Source of the DNA: Zhongshania antarctica
GTDB taxonomy: Bacteria; Pseudomonadota; Gammaproteobacteria; Pseudomonadales; Spongiibacteraceae
Direction of reading: 5' to 3'
Length of the DNA stretch: 64,000 nucleotides
NCBI RefSeq assembly: GCF_014202945.1
Contig: NZ_JACHHW010000007.1
Span: forward strand, 1 to 64,000
Shown: in pieces, positions 54,289 to 62,547 of the stretch
How the letters are laid out: each line of letters begins with the position of its first letter
Numbering within the stretch: the stretch's first letter is position 1
The notes under the pieces: model-generated
Databases searched by the model: none
The model's input: the letters and a program-made list of their open reading frames with translations, nothing else
Told to the model about the DNA's origin: nothing
Made by a program: the position numbers and the translations under genes

Positions 54289-54783
54289 TTAGTCTACCCA
54301 AACCGCTTTTTCGATGATGACGTCTTCTACGGGAACATCTTGATGTCCGGCAGCGCTACCGGTCTTTACGCCCTTGATTTTGTTGACTACGTCCATGCCG
54401 TCGGTGACTTTGGCGAATACCGCGTAGCCCCAGCCCTGCATGGTTTTGCTGCTGTGGTTCAAGAAGTCGTTATTTTTCACGTTAACAAAGAACTGTGAGC
54501 TGGCTGAGTGTGGGTCTGAGGTGCGAGCCATAGACAGGGTGCCCACGTCATTTTTCAAACCGTTGTCGGCTTCGTTTTCAATGGTGGCGCGTGTTGCTTT
54601 TTGCTTCATGCCAGGCTCAAAACCGCCGCCCTGGAGCATAAAGCCGTCGATTACGCGGTGGAATATGGTGCCGTCGTAGTAACCGTCAACAACGTATTGC
54701 TTGAAGTTTTCAGAGGTCTTGGGTGCATTTTCAAAGTCTAATTCAATGTTGATGTCGCCGAAATTCGTTTTGAAGATAATCAT
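54289..54783 (-). CDS. ppiB: Cytoplasmic peptidyl-prolyl cis-trans isomerase (cyclophilin)
   Basis: This 164-residue cyclophilin has [13 protein letters not shown] (catalytic Arg) and [18 protein letters not shown]. There is no signal peptide, so it is the cytoplasmic PpiB type. It heads the ppiB-lpxH pair. Confidence 0.95.
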   Translation of the reverse strand: MIIFKTNFGDINIELDFENAPKTSENFKQYVVDGYYDGTIFHRVIDGFMLQGGGFEPGMKQKATRATIENEADNGLKNDVGTLSMARTSDPHSASSQFFVNVKNNDFLNHSSKTMQGWGYAVFAKVTDGMDVVNKIKGVKTGSAAGHQDVPVEDVIIEKAVWVD

Positions 54784-54813
54784 TTACGCTGATCTCGCTT
54801 ATAACCAGAATTT

Positions 54814-54835
54814 AAAGCCGCTATAATACGGCTTT
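54814..54835 (+). promoter_or_regulatory. Probable glnS -10 box inside a dyad
   Basis: A perfect TATAAT (54822-54827) lies in the loop of the inverted repeat aaagccg/cggcttt. The -35 candidate TTATAA at 54799-54804 is poor but has a 17-base spacer. The dyad could be an operator. Confidence 0.5.
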
Positions 54836-54935
54836 TGGTCCCTCGGTGAAACCAGCCTCGCACGTGGCGCTTCAAATCCGTCAGCGGAATGCATTAGCCC
54901 GCTTGCCGGAAAATGACGATTAACGGAATGATTCA

Positions 54936-56618
54936 ATGACTGACACAGCAGTAACGGGCAATAATTTTCTGCGCACTATTATTAAAGAGGACATAGCCAG
55001 TGGGCGCCTAGTGGGCGAACTGGTAACCCGCTTTCCGCCGGAGCCGAACGGTTTTCTTCACATTGGGCATGCCAAATCGATTTGTTTGAATTTTGGTCTG
55101 GCAGAGCAATTTGGCGGCCGTTGCCATCTGCGCTTTGATGACACCAACCCGGCGAAAGAAGAGCAGGCCTATATTGATGCTATTCAGGAAGATATTCGCT
55201 GGTTGGGCTATGAGTGGTCAGGTCCGATCCGCTATGCCTCTGATTACTTCGACACCTTGTTTGAGTACGCCCAGCATTTAATCAGCACGGGCCATGCCTA
55301 CGTTTGCGATTTAAGTGCCGATGAGGCCCGAGAATATCGTGGCACCCTTACCGAGCCCGGCCGTAATAGCCCTTACCGTGATCGCAGTCCAGAAGAAAAC
55401 TTGGCCCTGTTTGCCGGAATGCGCGACGGTGAGTTTGATGAGGGAAGCAAAGTGTTACGCGCTAAAATTGATATGGCTGCCCCTAATATTAATTTGCGCG
55501 ATCCCATCATTTATCGGATTCGCAAGGTTAGCCACCATCAGACCGGCGACAACTGGTGTATCTATCCCAACTACGACTTTACTCACGGTCAGTCCGACGC
55601 CTTGGAAGGGATCACGCACTCAATCTGCACCTTAGAGTTTGAGGATCACCGCCCTTTATATGAATGGTTTTTGGCGCATTTGCCTGTGCCAGCTCAGCCT
55701 AAACAGTATGAATTTGCTCGTTTAAACATCAATTACACCGTGACCAGTAAGCGCAAGCTAAAAATGCTAGTGGACGAGAAGGTGGTTGATGGCTGGGATG
55801 ACCCGCGGATGCCGACCATTGCGGGTATGCGGCGTCGTGGCTATACCGCCACAGCCCTGCGCAATTTCTGCGATATGGTCGGCGTGGCGCGCAGTGAAGG
55901 CGTGGTTGATATGGCCATGCTGGAGCACGCGATTCGCGATGACCTCGACAAAAACGCGCCGCGGGCCATGTGTGTGATGGATCCGCTGAAATTGGTCATT
56001 ACTAACTACCCAGAAGATAAGCTTGAACAGCTCACCGCACCGGGTCATCCGAACCGCGATGACCTTGGCGAGCGCACGCTGCCCTTTGGTCGCGAAGTGT
56101 ATATTGAGCGCGAGGACTTCCGGGAAGAAGCCAATAAGAAGTTTAAACGGCTGGTCCTAGGTAAAAAAGTGCGCCTGCGCAGTGCTTATGTATTGCTGGC
56201 CGAATCCGTGATTAAGGATGCTGAGGGCAATATCACGGAAGTGCATTGCAGTTATGACGACGGCACCTTGGGTGAAGACCCCGCAGATGGCGTTAAGCCT
56301 AAAGGTGTTATTCACTGGGTTTCGGCAAGCCAGGGTAAGCAGGCAGTAGTGCGCTTATATGACCGTCTGTTCACCCATGAAGCACCGGATCGTGGTGGCG
56401 AAGAGTTTTTAGATCACGTGAATCCAGACTCACTGACGGTCTTAGAAAACTGTTGGATTGAACCGGGCTTAGCTGACGCTGCACCCGAAGCGCGTTTTCA
56501 GTTTGAACGCACGGGCTATTTTGTTGCTGATCGGCGCGAACACTGCAGTGATAAGCCGGTGTTTAATCGGGCGATTGCGCTGCGGGATACTTGGGGTAGC
56601 AAGGAGTCGGGCGAGTGA
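54936..56618 (+). CDS. glnS: Glutaminyl-tRNA synthetase
   Basis: This 560-residue class I synthetase has [16 protein letters not shown] (HIGH motif), the tRNA-acceptor region [10 protein letters not shown] and a KMSKS-like VTSKRKL. The C-terminal half is the two-barrel anticodon domain. Length matches E. coli (554). ACGGAA lies before the ATG. Confidence 0.97.
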   Translation: MTDTAVTGNNFLRTIIKEDIASGRLVGELVTRFPPEPNGFLHIGHAKSICLNFGLAEQFGGRCHLRFDDTNPAKEEQAYIDAIQEDIRWLGYEWSGPIRYASDYFDTLFEYAQHLISTGHAYVCDLSADEAREYRGTLTEPGRNSPYRDRSPEENLALFAGMRDGEFDEGSKVLRAKIDMAAPNINLRDPIIYRIRKVSHHQTGDNWCIYPNYDFTHGQSDALEGITHSICTLEFEDHRPLYEWFLAHLPVPAQPKQYEFARLNINYTVTSKRKLKMLVDEKVVDGWDDPRMPTIAGMRRRGYTATALRNFCDMVGVARSEGVVDMAMLEHAIRDDLDKNAPRAMCVMDPLKLVITNYPEDKLEQLTAPGHPNRDDLGERTLPFGREVYIEREDFREEANKKFKRLVLGKKVRLRSAYVLLAESVIKDAEGNITEVHCSYDDGTLGEDPADGVKPKGVIHWVSASQGKQAVVRLYDRLFTHEAPDRGGEEFLDHVNPDSLTVLENCWIEPGLADAAPEARFQFERTGYFVADRREHCSDKPVFNRAIALRDTWGSKESGE

Positions 56619-56622
56619 TGGG

Positions 56623-56734
56623 TCAGGCGTCCGACGTCTGACGTCTGACGTTTGGTCTAGCGTGCATAATTACGGGCAACTGCGAAACTAAATTTACGTT
56701 ACGGGTCTCGGGGATAAGCCCCCGTCTCCCGTCC
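56623..56734. repeat. Heptamer-repeat locus D (glnS-cysS)
   Basis: Left part 56623-56650 is a run of seven-base units (cgtccga, cgtctga, cgtctga, cgtttgg). The right part near 56722-56734 (ccgtctcccgtcc) carries the cgtctcc type seen in copy A. It contains both unit types in one locus. Confidence 0.7.
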
Positions 56735-56752
56735 AGCATTAAGCGAATACTT

Positions 56753-58156
56753 ATGAGCATACAAATCTACAACACCTTAAGCCGCAGCAAGCAGCCGCTA
56801 AAACCATTACAAGACGGCAAGATCGGCATGTATGTCTGTGGTATGACGGTTTATGACTACTGCCACTTGGGGCATGCGCGGGTGTTGGTGGCCTTTGATG
56901 TTATTACACGATATTTGCGCGCTAAGGCGTTTGAGGTCAATTACGTGCGCAATATCACCGACATCGACGATAAGATTTTGCGTCGCGCCACTGAAAACGG
57001 CGAGCCTTACGAGGCGTTGACCGAGCGCTTTATTGCGGCCATGAATGAAGACGCTGAGCGCCTTGGTATTATTGCACCTGACCGCGAGCCACGCGCCACA
57101 GCGCATATCGGCGATATTATTGCCATGATTACGCGCTTAATTGCGAGTGGTCACGCCTATCAGGCGAGCAATGGTGATGTTTATTATCGGGTAACGTCGT
57201 TCGCCGACTATGGAAAGTTATCAGGGAAAAAGCCTGATGAGTTGCTGTCTGGCGCCCGTATTGCAGTGGATGAGGCAAAGGATGATCCCCGCGACTTCGC
57301 CCTGTGGAAGGCGGTTGACGACGGTACAACAAGCTGGTCGTCGCCGTGGGGGGAGGGGCGTCCCGGTTGGCATATTGAGTGCTCGGCAATGTCGACATGC
57401 TGCTTGGGCGAGACCTTCGATATTCATGGTGGTGGGCCAGATTTGGTATTTCCTCACCACGAGAATGAAATTGCCCAGTCGGAAGCGGCCACCGGAAAGA
57501 AGTACGCACAGACGTGGATGCATGCCGGTGCGGTGCGGGTCGACAATGAGAAGATGTCTAAGTCCTTAGGCAATTTTTTCACCATTCGTGAAATTTTGGA
57601 TAAATACCACCCTGAAGTGGTCCGCTACTTTCTGATCTCAAGTCATTATCGTAGTGCTATTAACTACTCCGAAGAAAATTTGCAGATCGCGAAGCAGAAC
57701 CTGGAGCGGTTCTATCACGCTTACAAGGGGTTGCCGCCAGTAACGCTAATTTCTTACGCGGACTTGCCCCAAGATAATGACTTTGTGCAGCGCTTTGATG
57801 CGGCAATGGCAGATGATTTTAATGTGCCGCTTGCCGTTGCGGTTTTGTACGATATGGTGCGAGAGCTAAATACTGCAAAAGAGGCCGGCAATGCAGAGCT
57901 TATTAGCTCGCTAGCGCAGCTCCTGAAATCGCTAGCCGCCGTTTTAGGTGTTTTACAGTTAGAAGCTGACGACTTCTTGCAGTCTGGCAGTGCCGATCAA
58001 TTAGATGAAGTGAGTATCGAAGCCTTGATTGCTGAGCGGGTGCAGGCGAAGAAAGATCGCCAGTTTGCTCGTGCGGATGAAATTCGCGACTCACTTAAAG
58101 CGCAGGGCGTGATCCTAGAAGATAGCCGAGAGGGAACTACCTGGCGTAGGGATTAA
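56753..58156 (+). CDS. cysS: Cysteinyl-tRNA synthetase
   Basis: This 467-residue class I synthetase has MYVCGMTVYDYCHLGHARV (first zinc Cys and HIGH variant), IECSAMSTCCLG and KMSKSLGNFFTI. It keeps the zinc-binding Cys/His set of CysRS. Length is normal (E. coli 461). Confidence 0.97.
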   Translation: MSIQIYNTLSRSKQPLKPLQDGKIGMYVCGMTVYDYCHLGHARVLVAFDVITRYLRAKAFEVNYVRNITDIDDKILRRATENGEPYEALTERFIAAMNEDAERLGIIAPDREPRATAHIGDIIAMITRLIASGHAYQASNGDVYYRVTSFADYGKLSGKKPDELLSGARIAVDEAKDDPRDFALWKAVDDGTTSWSSPWGEGRPGWHIECSAMSTCCLGETFDIHGGGPDLVFPHHENEIAQSEAATGKKYAQTWMHAGAVRVDNEKMSKSLGNFFTIREILDKYHPEVVRYFLISSHYRSAINYSEENLQIAKQNLERFYHAYKGLPPVTLISYADLPQDNDFVQRFDAAMADDFNVPLAVAVLYDMVRELNTAKEAGNAELISSLAQLLKSLAAVLGVLQLEADDFLQSGSADQLDEVSIEALIAERVQAKKDRQFARADEIRDSLKAQGVILEDSREGTTWRRD

Positions 58157-58185
58157 ATCCTTGCTGTTTTTTATAGCATCTAGGC

Positions 58186-58545
58186 TCACTTACTCATACG
58201 CATTGTGAAATGCATAAGAAGCCAAGTGAGCAGGTAGCCGCTGATCACCCCGAGGCTATTGGCGAATGCATCTTCATACGATGTATGTCTGCCGGGGGAG
58301 AGCTGTTGGGCGTATTCCACTGCAATGCTGTACGCGATGATGCCAATACTGCTAGCGATCCGCCAGCGGTGGTTGCTCGCTAAGGGGTAGGCCAGCATCA
58401 TAAATAATAGGTAGGCGCCAAAGTGCTGAAACTTATCCCAAACGCCCAGTGCCGGGCTTTGTTGTGCGGGGAGCAAAGACATCACGGTAATTACGAGCGC
58501 GTAAGCCAAAAACAGTAATATGCGGTATTTGCGGCTTAAAATCAT
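58186..58545 (-). CDS. VanZ-family small membrane protein
   Basis: This 119-residue protein has four likely membrane segments, with GVWDKFQHFGAYLLFMMLAY and the SIEYAQQLSPGRHTSYEDAFANSLG-like end (here VEYAQQLSPGR), typical of VanZ-like proteins. Their function outside teicoplanin resistance is unknown. It overlaps the acyltransferase stop (ATGA), so the two are coupled. Confidence 0.85.
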   Translation of the reverse strand: MILSRKYRILLFLAYALVITVMSLLPAQQSPALGVWDKFQHFGAYLLFMMLAYPLASNHRWRIASSIGIIAYSIAVEYAQQLSPGRHTSYEDAFANSLGVISGYLLTWLLMHFTMRMSK

Positions 58546-59192
58546 TTAGTGATTCCGTAATCATCAGCTTGCAATGCGAGTAGGCGCTTTTGTGCCTCGG
58601 CCACCACAATATTTATATCTGCTTCGTTGGCATAGTCTTCCATAGGGAAGCGTTCATAATTAAAGCTAATACTTGTAAAGGGCTTGGGGAGTTTTGTCTT
58701 GTCCCAGGTGCTTTCCAGACGCACGCCGCTGTACTGTGCGCGTATTAAATACAGGGGTAACTTGGTTTTGCGGGCCAGCATAACTGCCCCTTGCTTCATT
58801 TCATGGCGGGGGCCACGTGAACCGTCTACCGCGAAGGCGATAGTTTTGCCTTTGCGTGCCGATTTTAATAATTGAAAAAAGGCATCCATGCCGCCGCGGC
58901 TACGCGAGCCAAGGGCGACTTCATAGCCGTAACGCTCCATGACCTTGGCGATGGAGTAACCGAAGTGATTTTGCGAAGCAATGGCGGTAACGTCTTCATC
59001 TCGAAAGTAGTGAATGAGCGGCATTAATTCATCGTGATAGACCGCCATTACACAGGGCCGTTCAATAGCCAGCTGATTTTTAAAGCGCAGGGTGTTCATC
59101 ACCCAGAAAAACAGCTGCAGTACCTCACTTAAGATTCTGCGCGCTATTTTTTGGCTAGTATTAATTTTCTTGGGGGTTTTGATACGGCCCAT
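58542..59192 (-). CDS. DUF374 lysophospholipid acyltransferase-like protein
   Basis: This 216-residue protein is of the DUF374 group, related to the LPLAT superfamily. AVYHDELMPLIHYF occupies the place of the HxxxxD motif, ASQNHFGYSIAKVM follows, and VDGSRGPRHEMKQGAVMLAR holds the conserved GPR segment. DUF374 proteins probably acylate lipid A or related lipids, but this is not shown. It is followed by VanZ with a 4-base overlap and lies 14 bases after folD. Confidence 0.8.
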   Translation of the reverse strand: MGRIKTPKKINTSQKIARRILSEVLQLFFWVMNTLRFKNQLAIERPCVMAVYHDELMPLIHYFRDEDVTAIASQNHFGYSIAKVMERYGYEVALGSRSRGGMDAFFQLLKSARKGKTIAFAVDGSRGPRHEMKQGAVMLARKTKLPLYLIRAQYSGVRLESTWDKTKLPKPFTSISFNYERFPMEDYANEADINIVVAEAQKRLLALQADDYGITK

Positions 59193-59206
59193 AATGTGTG
59201 TCCGGC

Positions 59207-60052
59207 TTAGCCTAGAGCCTTTTCGCCGGAATCGACACTCTGGAAGATCAAGGTGTTAATGGTCATGGGGCCTACACCGCCAGGAACGGGTGTATAGGCG
59301 CTGACGCGGTCTGCTAAAGGTCCAAGCTCGATATCACCGACACCGCCTGGGTGGTAGCCAGCGTCAATGACAACCGCGCCATCTTTAATCCACTCGGCTT
59401 TAATAAACTCGGGTTTGCCAACAGCGCCGACGAGAATGTCGGCTTGTTTAATGAGTTCGGGCAGGTTTTGGGTGCGGGAATGACAAATGGTAACCGTGGC
59501 GTTGGCCTCTAATAACATCATGGCCATGGGTTTGCCTAGAATGGCGCTGCGACCCACTACAACGGCGTGTTTCCCTTCCATGGCGATTTTGTAGTGCTCT
59601 AATATGCGCATGATGCCTTTAGGAGTTGCGCAACCATAGGCGTCCTCACCCATGGCCATACGGCCAAAGCCGAGGCAGGTAACGCCGTCGACGTCTTTAT
59701 GCAGTGCAATGGCGTCAAAGCAGGCGCGCTCGTCAATTTGTTCTGGCACTGGGTGCTGGAGCAAAATGCCGTGTATGTCAGGGTTGTTGTTTAACTCATT
59801 TATTTTGGCCAGCAGCTGCTCGGTGGTGGTGGCTCCAGGCATTTCTACGGCGAGTGATTCCATGCCAACGCGGCGGCAGGCATTGCCTTTCATTTTTACG
59901 TAGGTGGCGGAGGCGGGGTCATCGCCAACCAATATTGTCGCTAATATAGGGCTTCTACCTGCACAGCTATTCTTGAGGGCGGTAACCCGCGCTGCCAGTT
60001 GTTCTTCCCAGCTTGCCGCCAGTGTTTTGCCATCTAAGATCAGAGCTGCCAT
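59207..60052 (-). CDS. folD: Methylenetetrahydrofolate dehydrogenase/cyclohydrolase
   Basis: This 281-residue bifunctional enzyme interconverts one-carbon folates. Motifs are [14 protein letters not shown] (catalytic Lys), [37 protein letters not shown] and [13 protein letters not shown] chose ATG 60052 (MAALILDG), as in homologs; a TTG at 60082 adds ten extra residues. It is divergent from the tRNA operon. Confidence 0.96.
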   Translation of the reverse strand: MAALILDGKTLAASWEEQLAARVTALKNSCAGRSPILATILVGDDPASATYVKMKGNACRRVGMESLAVEMPGATTTEQLLAKINELNNNPDIHGILLQHPVPEQIDERACFDAIALHKDVDGVTCLGFGRMAMGEDAYGCATPKGIMRILEHYKIAMEGKHAVVVGRSAILGKPMAMMLLEANATVTICHSRTQNLPELIKQADILVGAVGKPEFIKAEWIKDGAVVIDAGYHPGGVGDIELGPLADRVSAYTPVPGGVGPMTINTLIFQSVDSGEKALG

Positions 60053-60154
60053 GTCAAGTAGTCTCAAAAAAAGGTGATTCAAATGAAGGTGTTATTGTCG
60101 CATGGCGCGAAACGGCAGGCCAACAAATGAAATGAAATAATTTCGTTAAAAGCG

Positions 60155-60183
60155 TTGACGGAAACAGGACTGCTGCGTATTAT
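60155..60183 (+). promoter_or_regulatory. Strong sigma-70 promoter of the tRNA operon
   Basis: TTGACG (60155-60160), exact 17-base spacer, TATTAT (60178-60183), followed by a GC-rich discriminator gcccacc, the signature of stringently controlled stable-RNA promoters. Confidence 0.88.
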
Positions 60184-60221
60184 GCCCACCTCCTGTAGCG
60201 AGGCATACGGGAAACGAAAAA

Positions 60222-60298
60222 CGGGGTATAGCGCAGTCTGGTAGCGCGCCTGCTTTGGGAGCAGGATGTCGGGAGTTCGAATCTCTCTACCCCGACCA
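60222..60298 (+). tRNA. tRNA-Pro (anticodon UGG)
   Basis: Acceptor cggggta/taccccg with discriminator A and encoded CCA. The anticodon stem cctgc/gcagg surrounds TTTGGGA (anticodon TGG). The T-loop ttcgaat is intact. First gene of the tRNA operon. Confidence 0.96.
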
Positions 60299-60326
60299 TT
60301 TTTCGTATCTCAGTTAAGGCGATTTT

Positions 60327-60403
<77 letters not shown>

Positions 60404-60411
60404 CTTACAGG

Positions 60412-60435
60412 TTTGTAGTACCCTTTGTAGTACCC
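60412..60435 (+). repeat. Tandem 12-bp repeat between tRNA-Arg and tRNA-His
   Basis: tttgtagtaccc occurs twice in direct tandem (60412-60423 and 60424-60435). It is probably a slippage duplication in the tRNA spacer; an attachment-site remnant is possible but unsupported. Confidence 0.8.
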
Positions 60436-60440
60436 CCAAT

Positions 60441-60517
60441 GGTGGCCGTAGCTCAGTTGGTAGAGTCCAGGATTGTGATTCCTGTTGTCGCGGGTTCAAG
60501 CCCCGTCGGCCACCCCA
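60441..60517 (+). tRNA. tRNA-His (anticodon GUG)
   Basis: The anticodon loop TTGTGAT in stem cagga/tcctg gives GTG. The acceptor ggtggcc/ggccacc includes the encoded G at position -1, typical of tRNA-His, and CCA is encoded. Last of the three tRNAs. Confidence 0.95.
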
Positions 60518-60969
60518 TTATTTAATACACGCATTGCCGAAGTCACTTACTTCGAGTTGCTAAGCATTGCAGATCTGAACCTCCCTTCAAATTAATATTC
60601 CAAACTCTTGCTAGCGGAATTGTCGTTCTCTGGTTTTGATTATATCAATTTGGCCCGCCGTCTTGTCCTTTAATGCTAGATCCCTACCTGCACCGCAATT
60701 ATGGAATATTCACATTGTACTAGTGATCGGGCCTATTGCGTATTCCGGCGCTTAACCTATGATAGGCGCGTTTTGGCGGCAGTTTAAAACTGGCGGCGAG
60801 GATCTGAAAATAGCGCATTCGTCGCTGTGGTTTTTCATTTGTATTACGTTTTGGGTATCAAATAACCGCTTTATATAGCGGAATTTTGCGGTGCCTAAGG
60901 TTCGTGTCTGGGTAAAGGCTTTGGCTGGCGTCCAGTTGCAATTTCATTGTATTGGGTGTGGAGTTTGGC
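60518..60969. other. 452-bp region between tRNA-His and the OmpA-domain gene
   Basis: A 6-bp hairpin cgaagt-cactt-acttcg at 60538-60554 might end the tRNA transcript. I found no gene here. A ttgat-tat-atcaa dyad at 60636-60648 has a 3-base spacer and so does not fit an FNR box. The promoter of the next gene must lie in this stretch, but I could not pin it down. Confidence 0.5.
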
Positions 60970-62463
60970 ATGAGATCTGTTCGTCGGTATCTAGTAGCTG
61001 TGCTGGTGAGTGCGTTGTTAATGGCCCCTATGCTGTTAACAACAAATGTGGCCAAGGCTGATGCAATGACTGATTTTTTAAATTCGCTAGGGCTTTCAGC
61101 GCTCTTTTCCGAATTCGGTGAATCGGTAGGTACGGTTGGCGGCTCGGTGCTGGATCCCGTCGGCACCGGCGATAACGATTTTCTAGGGCTAGATGTGCTC
61201 AACCCTGAGAATGATTTCGGCTTAACCGCGAATTCAGAAGAGGTGACAGGATTTGGCAATAAGACCGGCTCCGGTACGGCAATTCCCTTGGATGAGCTCG
61301 GCGGCTCCGAGGCGGCTAATGAATCCGGTTTAAGCTATGAAAGTGGTAGTGCCGACCGAATTCGTGCCGTTATTGGGCCAGACGGATCAATTACTGCGCC
61401 AGCGGCGGCCGGTGTTAAAGACGGTGCTGGGCAAATTGGCACTGCAGTGGGTTCAAATGCACCTCTGCCAGGATTGAGTGATCAGCCCGTTGGTTTGGCA
61501 GTTTTGGGTGCTAGCTCATCGGGTAATGGCGAGGCGGTTGGGATCGCGGTTCTGTCTGGCGATAATTCCGGTAACGGTGGTAGTGCCGGTGTGGCGGTGC
61601 TCTCTGGGAGTGGGTCGGGCAACGGCGACAGCGCCGGTATCTCGGTGCTTGGCGGGGCGAATTCCGGTAATTCCGAGCTGGCTGGTGTCGCGGTATTAAA
61701 TGGCGCCAATTCAGGGAACTCGGGCACCGTTGCCGTGGGTATCTTAAACGGCGCCAATTCCGCCAATGGCGGCGTGGTCGGTGCAGGGGTTTTAAACGGC
61801 CCAGGCTCAGGTTCTGGTGGTTTAATTACGCTTGCCGTTGCCAATGCGCCGCTCGGGCCAAATAGTAATGGCGGCGGTGTGGGCAATAATGGTAGCTGTT
61901 CTGCATCAGGCGGCGTGGGCTGCGGTGATATTGGCGCTTTGGCGTTGTTGGATTCGTGTAAAGACGCTGATCTAGACGGTGTGTGCGACGAGTTAGACGA
62001 GTGTTTAAATACGCCCGCCGATATGCCGGTCTTTTTAACGGGCTGTCATTTGTCTGAGGATGCGCCGCTGGTGCTGCGTGGCGTTAATTTTGAATTTGAT
62101 AAATGGGACTTAACCGCAGAGTCGTATCCGATTTTGGAGCAAGCCGTGAAAGTGTTAAATGCTCAGCCTGATTTTCTGGTTGCGGTAGACGGCCACACCG
62201 ATTGGATGGGCAGCGATAGCTATAATATTCGCTTGTCATATAAGCGTGCGAGAACGGTTTACCACTATTTGGTTGATGCTGGAATTAAGGAGAATCGCTT
62301 GGTATTTCGTGGCTACGGGGAAAATGTTCCGGTTGCAGCGAACGCAAACGAAGACGGCAGCGACAATCCTGAGGGGCGTGCAGAAAACCGTCGCGTAGAA
62401 CTAAATGTTCTGCAGCCCGCTGTTTTTGAGGCGGTGAAAGAAGAAAACTTGTCGCAGCGTTGA
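60970..62463 (+). CDS. Secreted repeat protein with C-terminal OmpA domain
   Basis: This 497-residue protein has a signal peptide (RSVRRYLVAVLVSALLM, cleavage about VAKA-DA). Residues about 178-289 are seven consecutive 16-residue repeats of the form VLnGaNSGNGgsaGvA, each exactly 48 bases at DNA level. A Ser/Gly-rich stretch and an acidic, calcium-binding-like segment (DADLDGVCDELDEC) follow, similar to thrombospondin type-3/OmpA linkers. Last is an OmpA-like peptidoglycan-binding domain (about 365-487: GVNFEFDKWDL, DGHTDWMGSDSYNIRLSYKR, NRRVEL). The repeats may form a beta-solenoid or stacked-sheet rod exposed at the cell surface. GGAG precedes ATG 60970. It is upstream of a TpsB-like gene, which may be functionally linked. 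The role is unknown. Confidence 0.8.
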   Translation: MRSVRRYLVAVLVSALLMAPMLLTTNVAKADAMTDFLNSLGLSALFSEFGESVGTVGGSVLDPVGTGDNDFLGLDVLNPENDFGLTANSEEVTGFGNKTGSGTAIPLDELGGSEAANESGLSYESGSADRIRAVIGPDGSITAPAAAGVKDGAGQIGTAVGSNAPLPGLSDQPVGLAVLGASSSGNGEAVGIAVLSGDNSGNGGSAGVAVLSGSGSGNGDSAGISVLGGANSGNSELAGVAVLNGANSGNSGTVAVGILNGANSANGGVVGAGVLNGPGSGSGGLITLAVANAPLGPNSNGGGVGNNGSCSASGGVGCGDIGALALLDSCKDADLDGVCDELDECLNTPADMPVFLTGCHLSEDAPLVLRGVNFEFDKWDLTAESYPILEQAVKVLNAQPDFLVAVDGHTDWMGSDSYNIRLSYKRARTVYHYLVDAGIKENRLVFRGYGENVPVAANANEDGSDNPEGRAENRRVELNVLQPAVFEAVKEENLSQR

Positions 62464-62482
62464 GGTGTGTCGGCGCTAGCGC

Positions 62483-62505
62483 ATAAGCACTAACGCTTAT
62501 TTTTT
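62483..62505 (+). terminator. Terminator after the OmpA-domain gene
   Basis: Stem ataagc/gcttat with a six-base loop followed by T residues (62501-62505), then a second hairpin ggga-g-tggt-ctccc at 62506-62519. Weak to moderate, so partial readthrough to the next gene is possible. Confidence 0.65.
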
Positions 62506-62547
62506 GGGAGTGGTCTCCCTTGGCTTTTATTGTTTAGAGACGATGAT

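Noticed and set aside
60636..60648. FNR-like site TTGAT-TAT-ATCAA
   Set aside because: The spacer is 3 bases, not 4, so the symmetry does not fit an FNR dimer.
61482..61886. 134-codon Pro/Ala-rich ORF antisense to the repeat gene
   Set aside because: It is the complement of the Gly/Asn/Ser repeat codons; low-complexity shadow.
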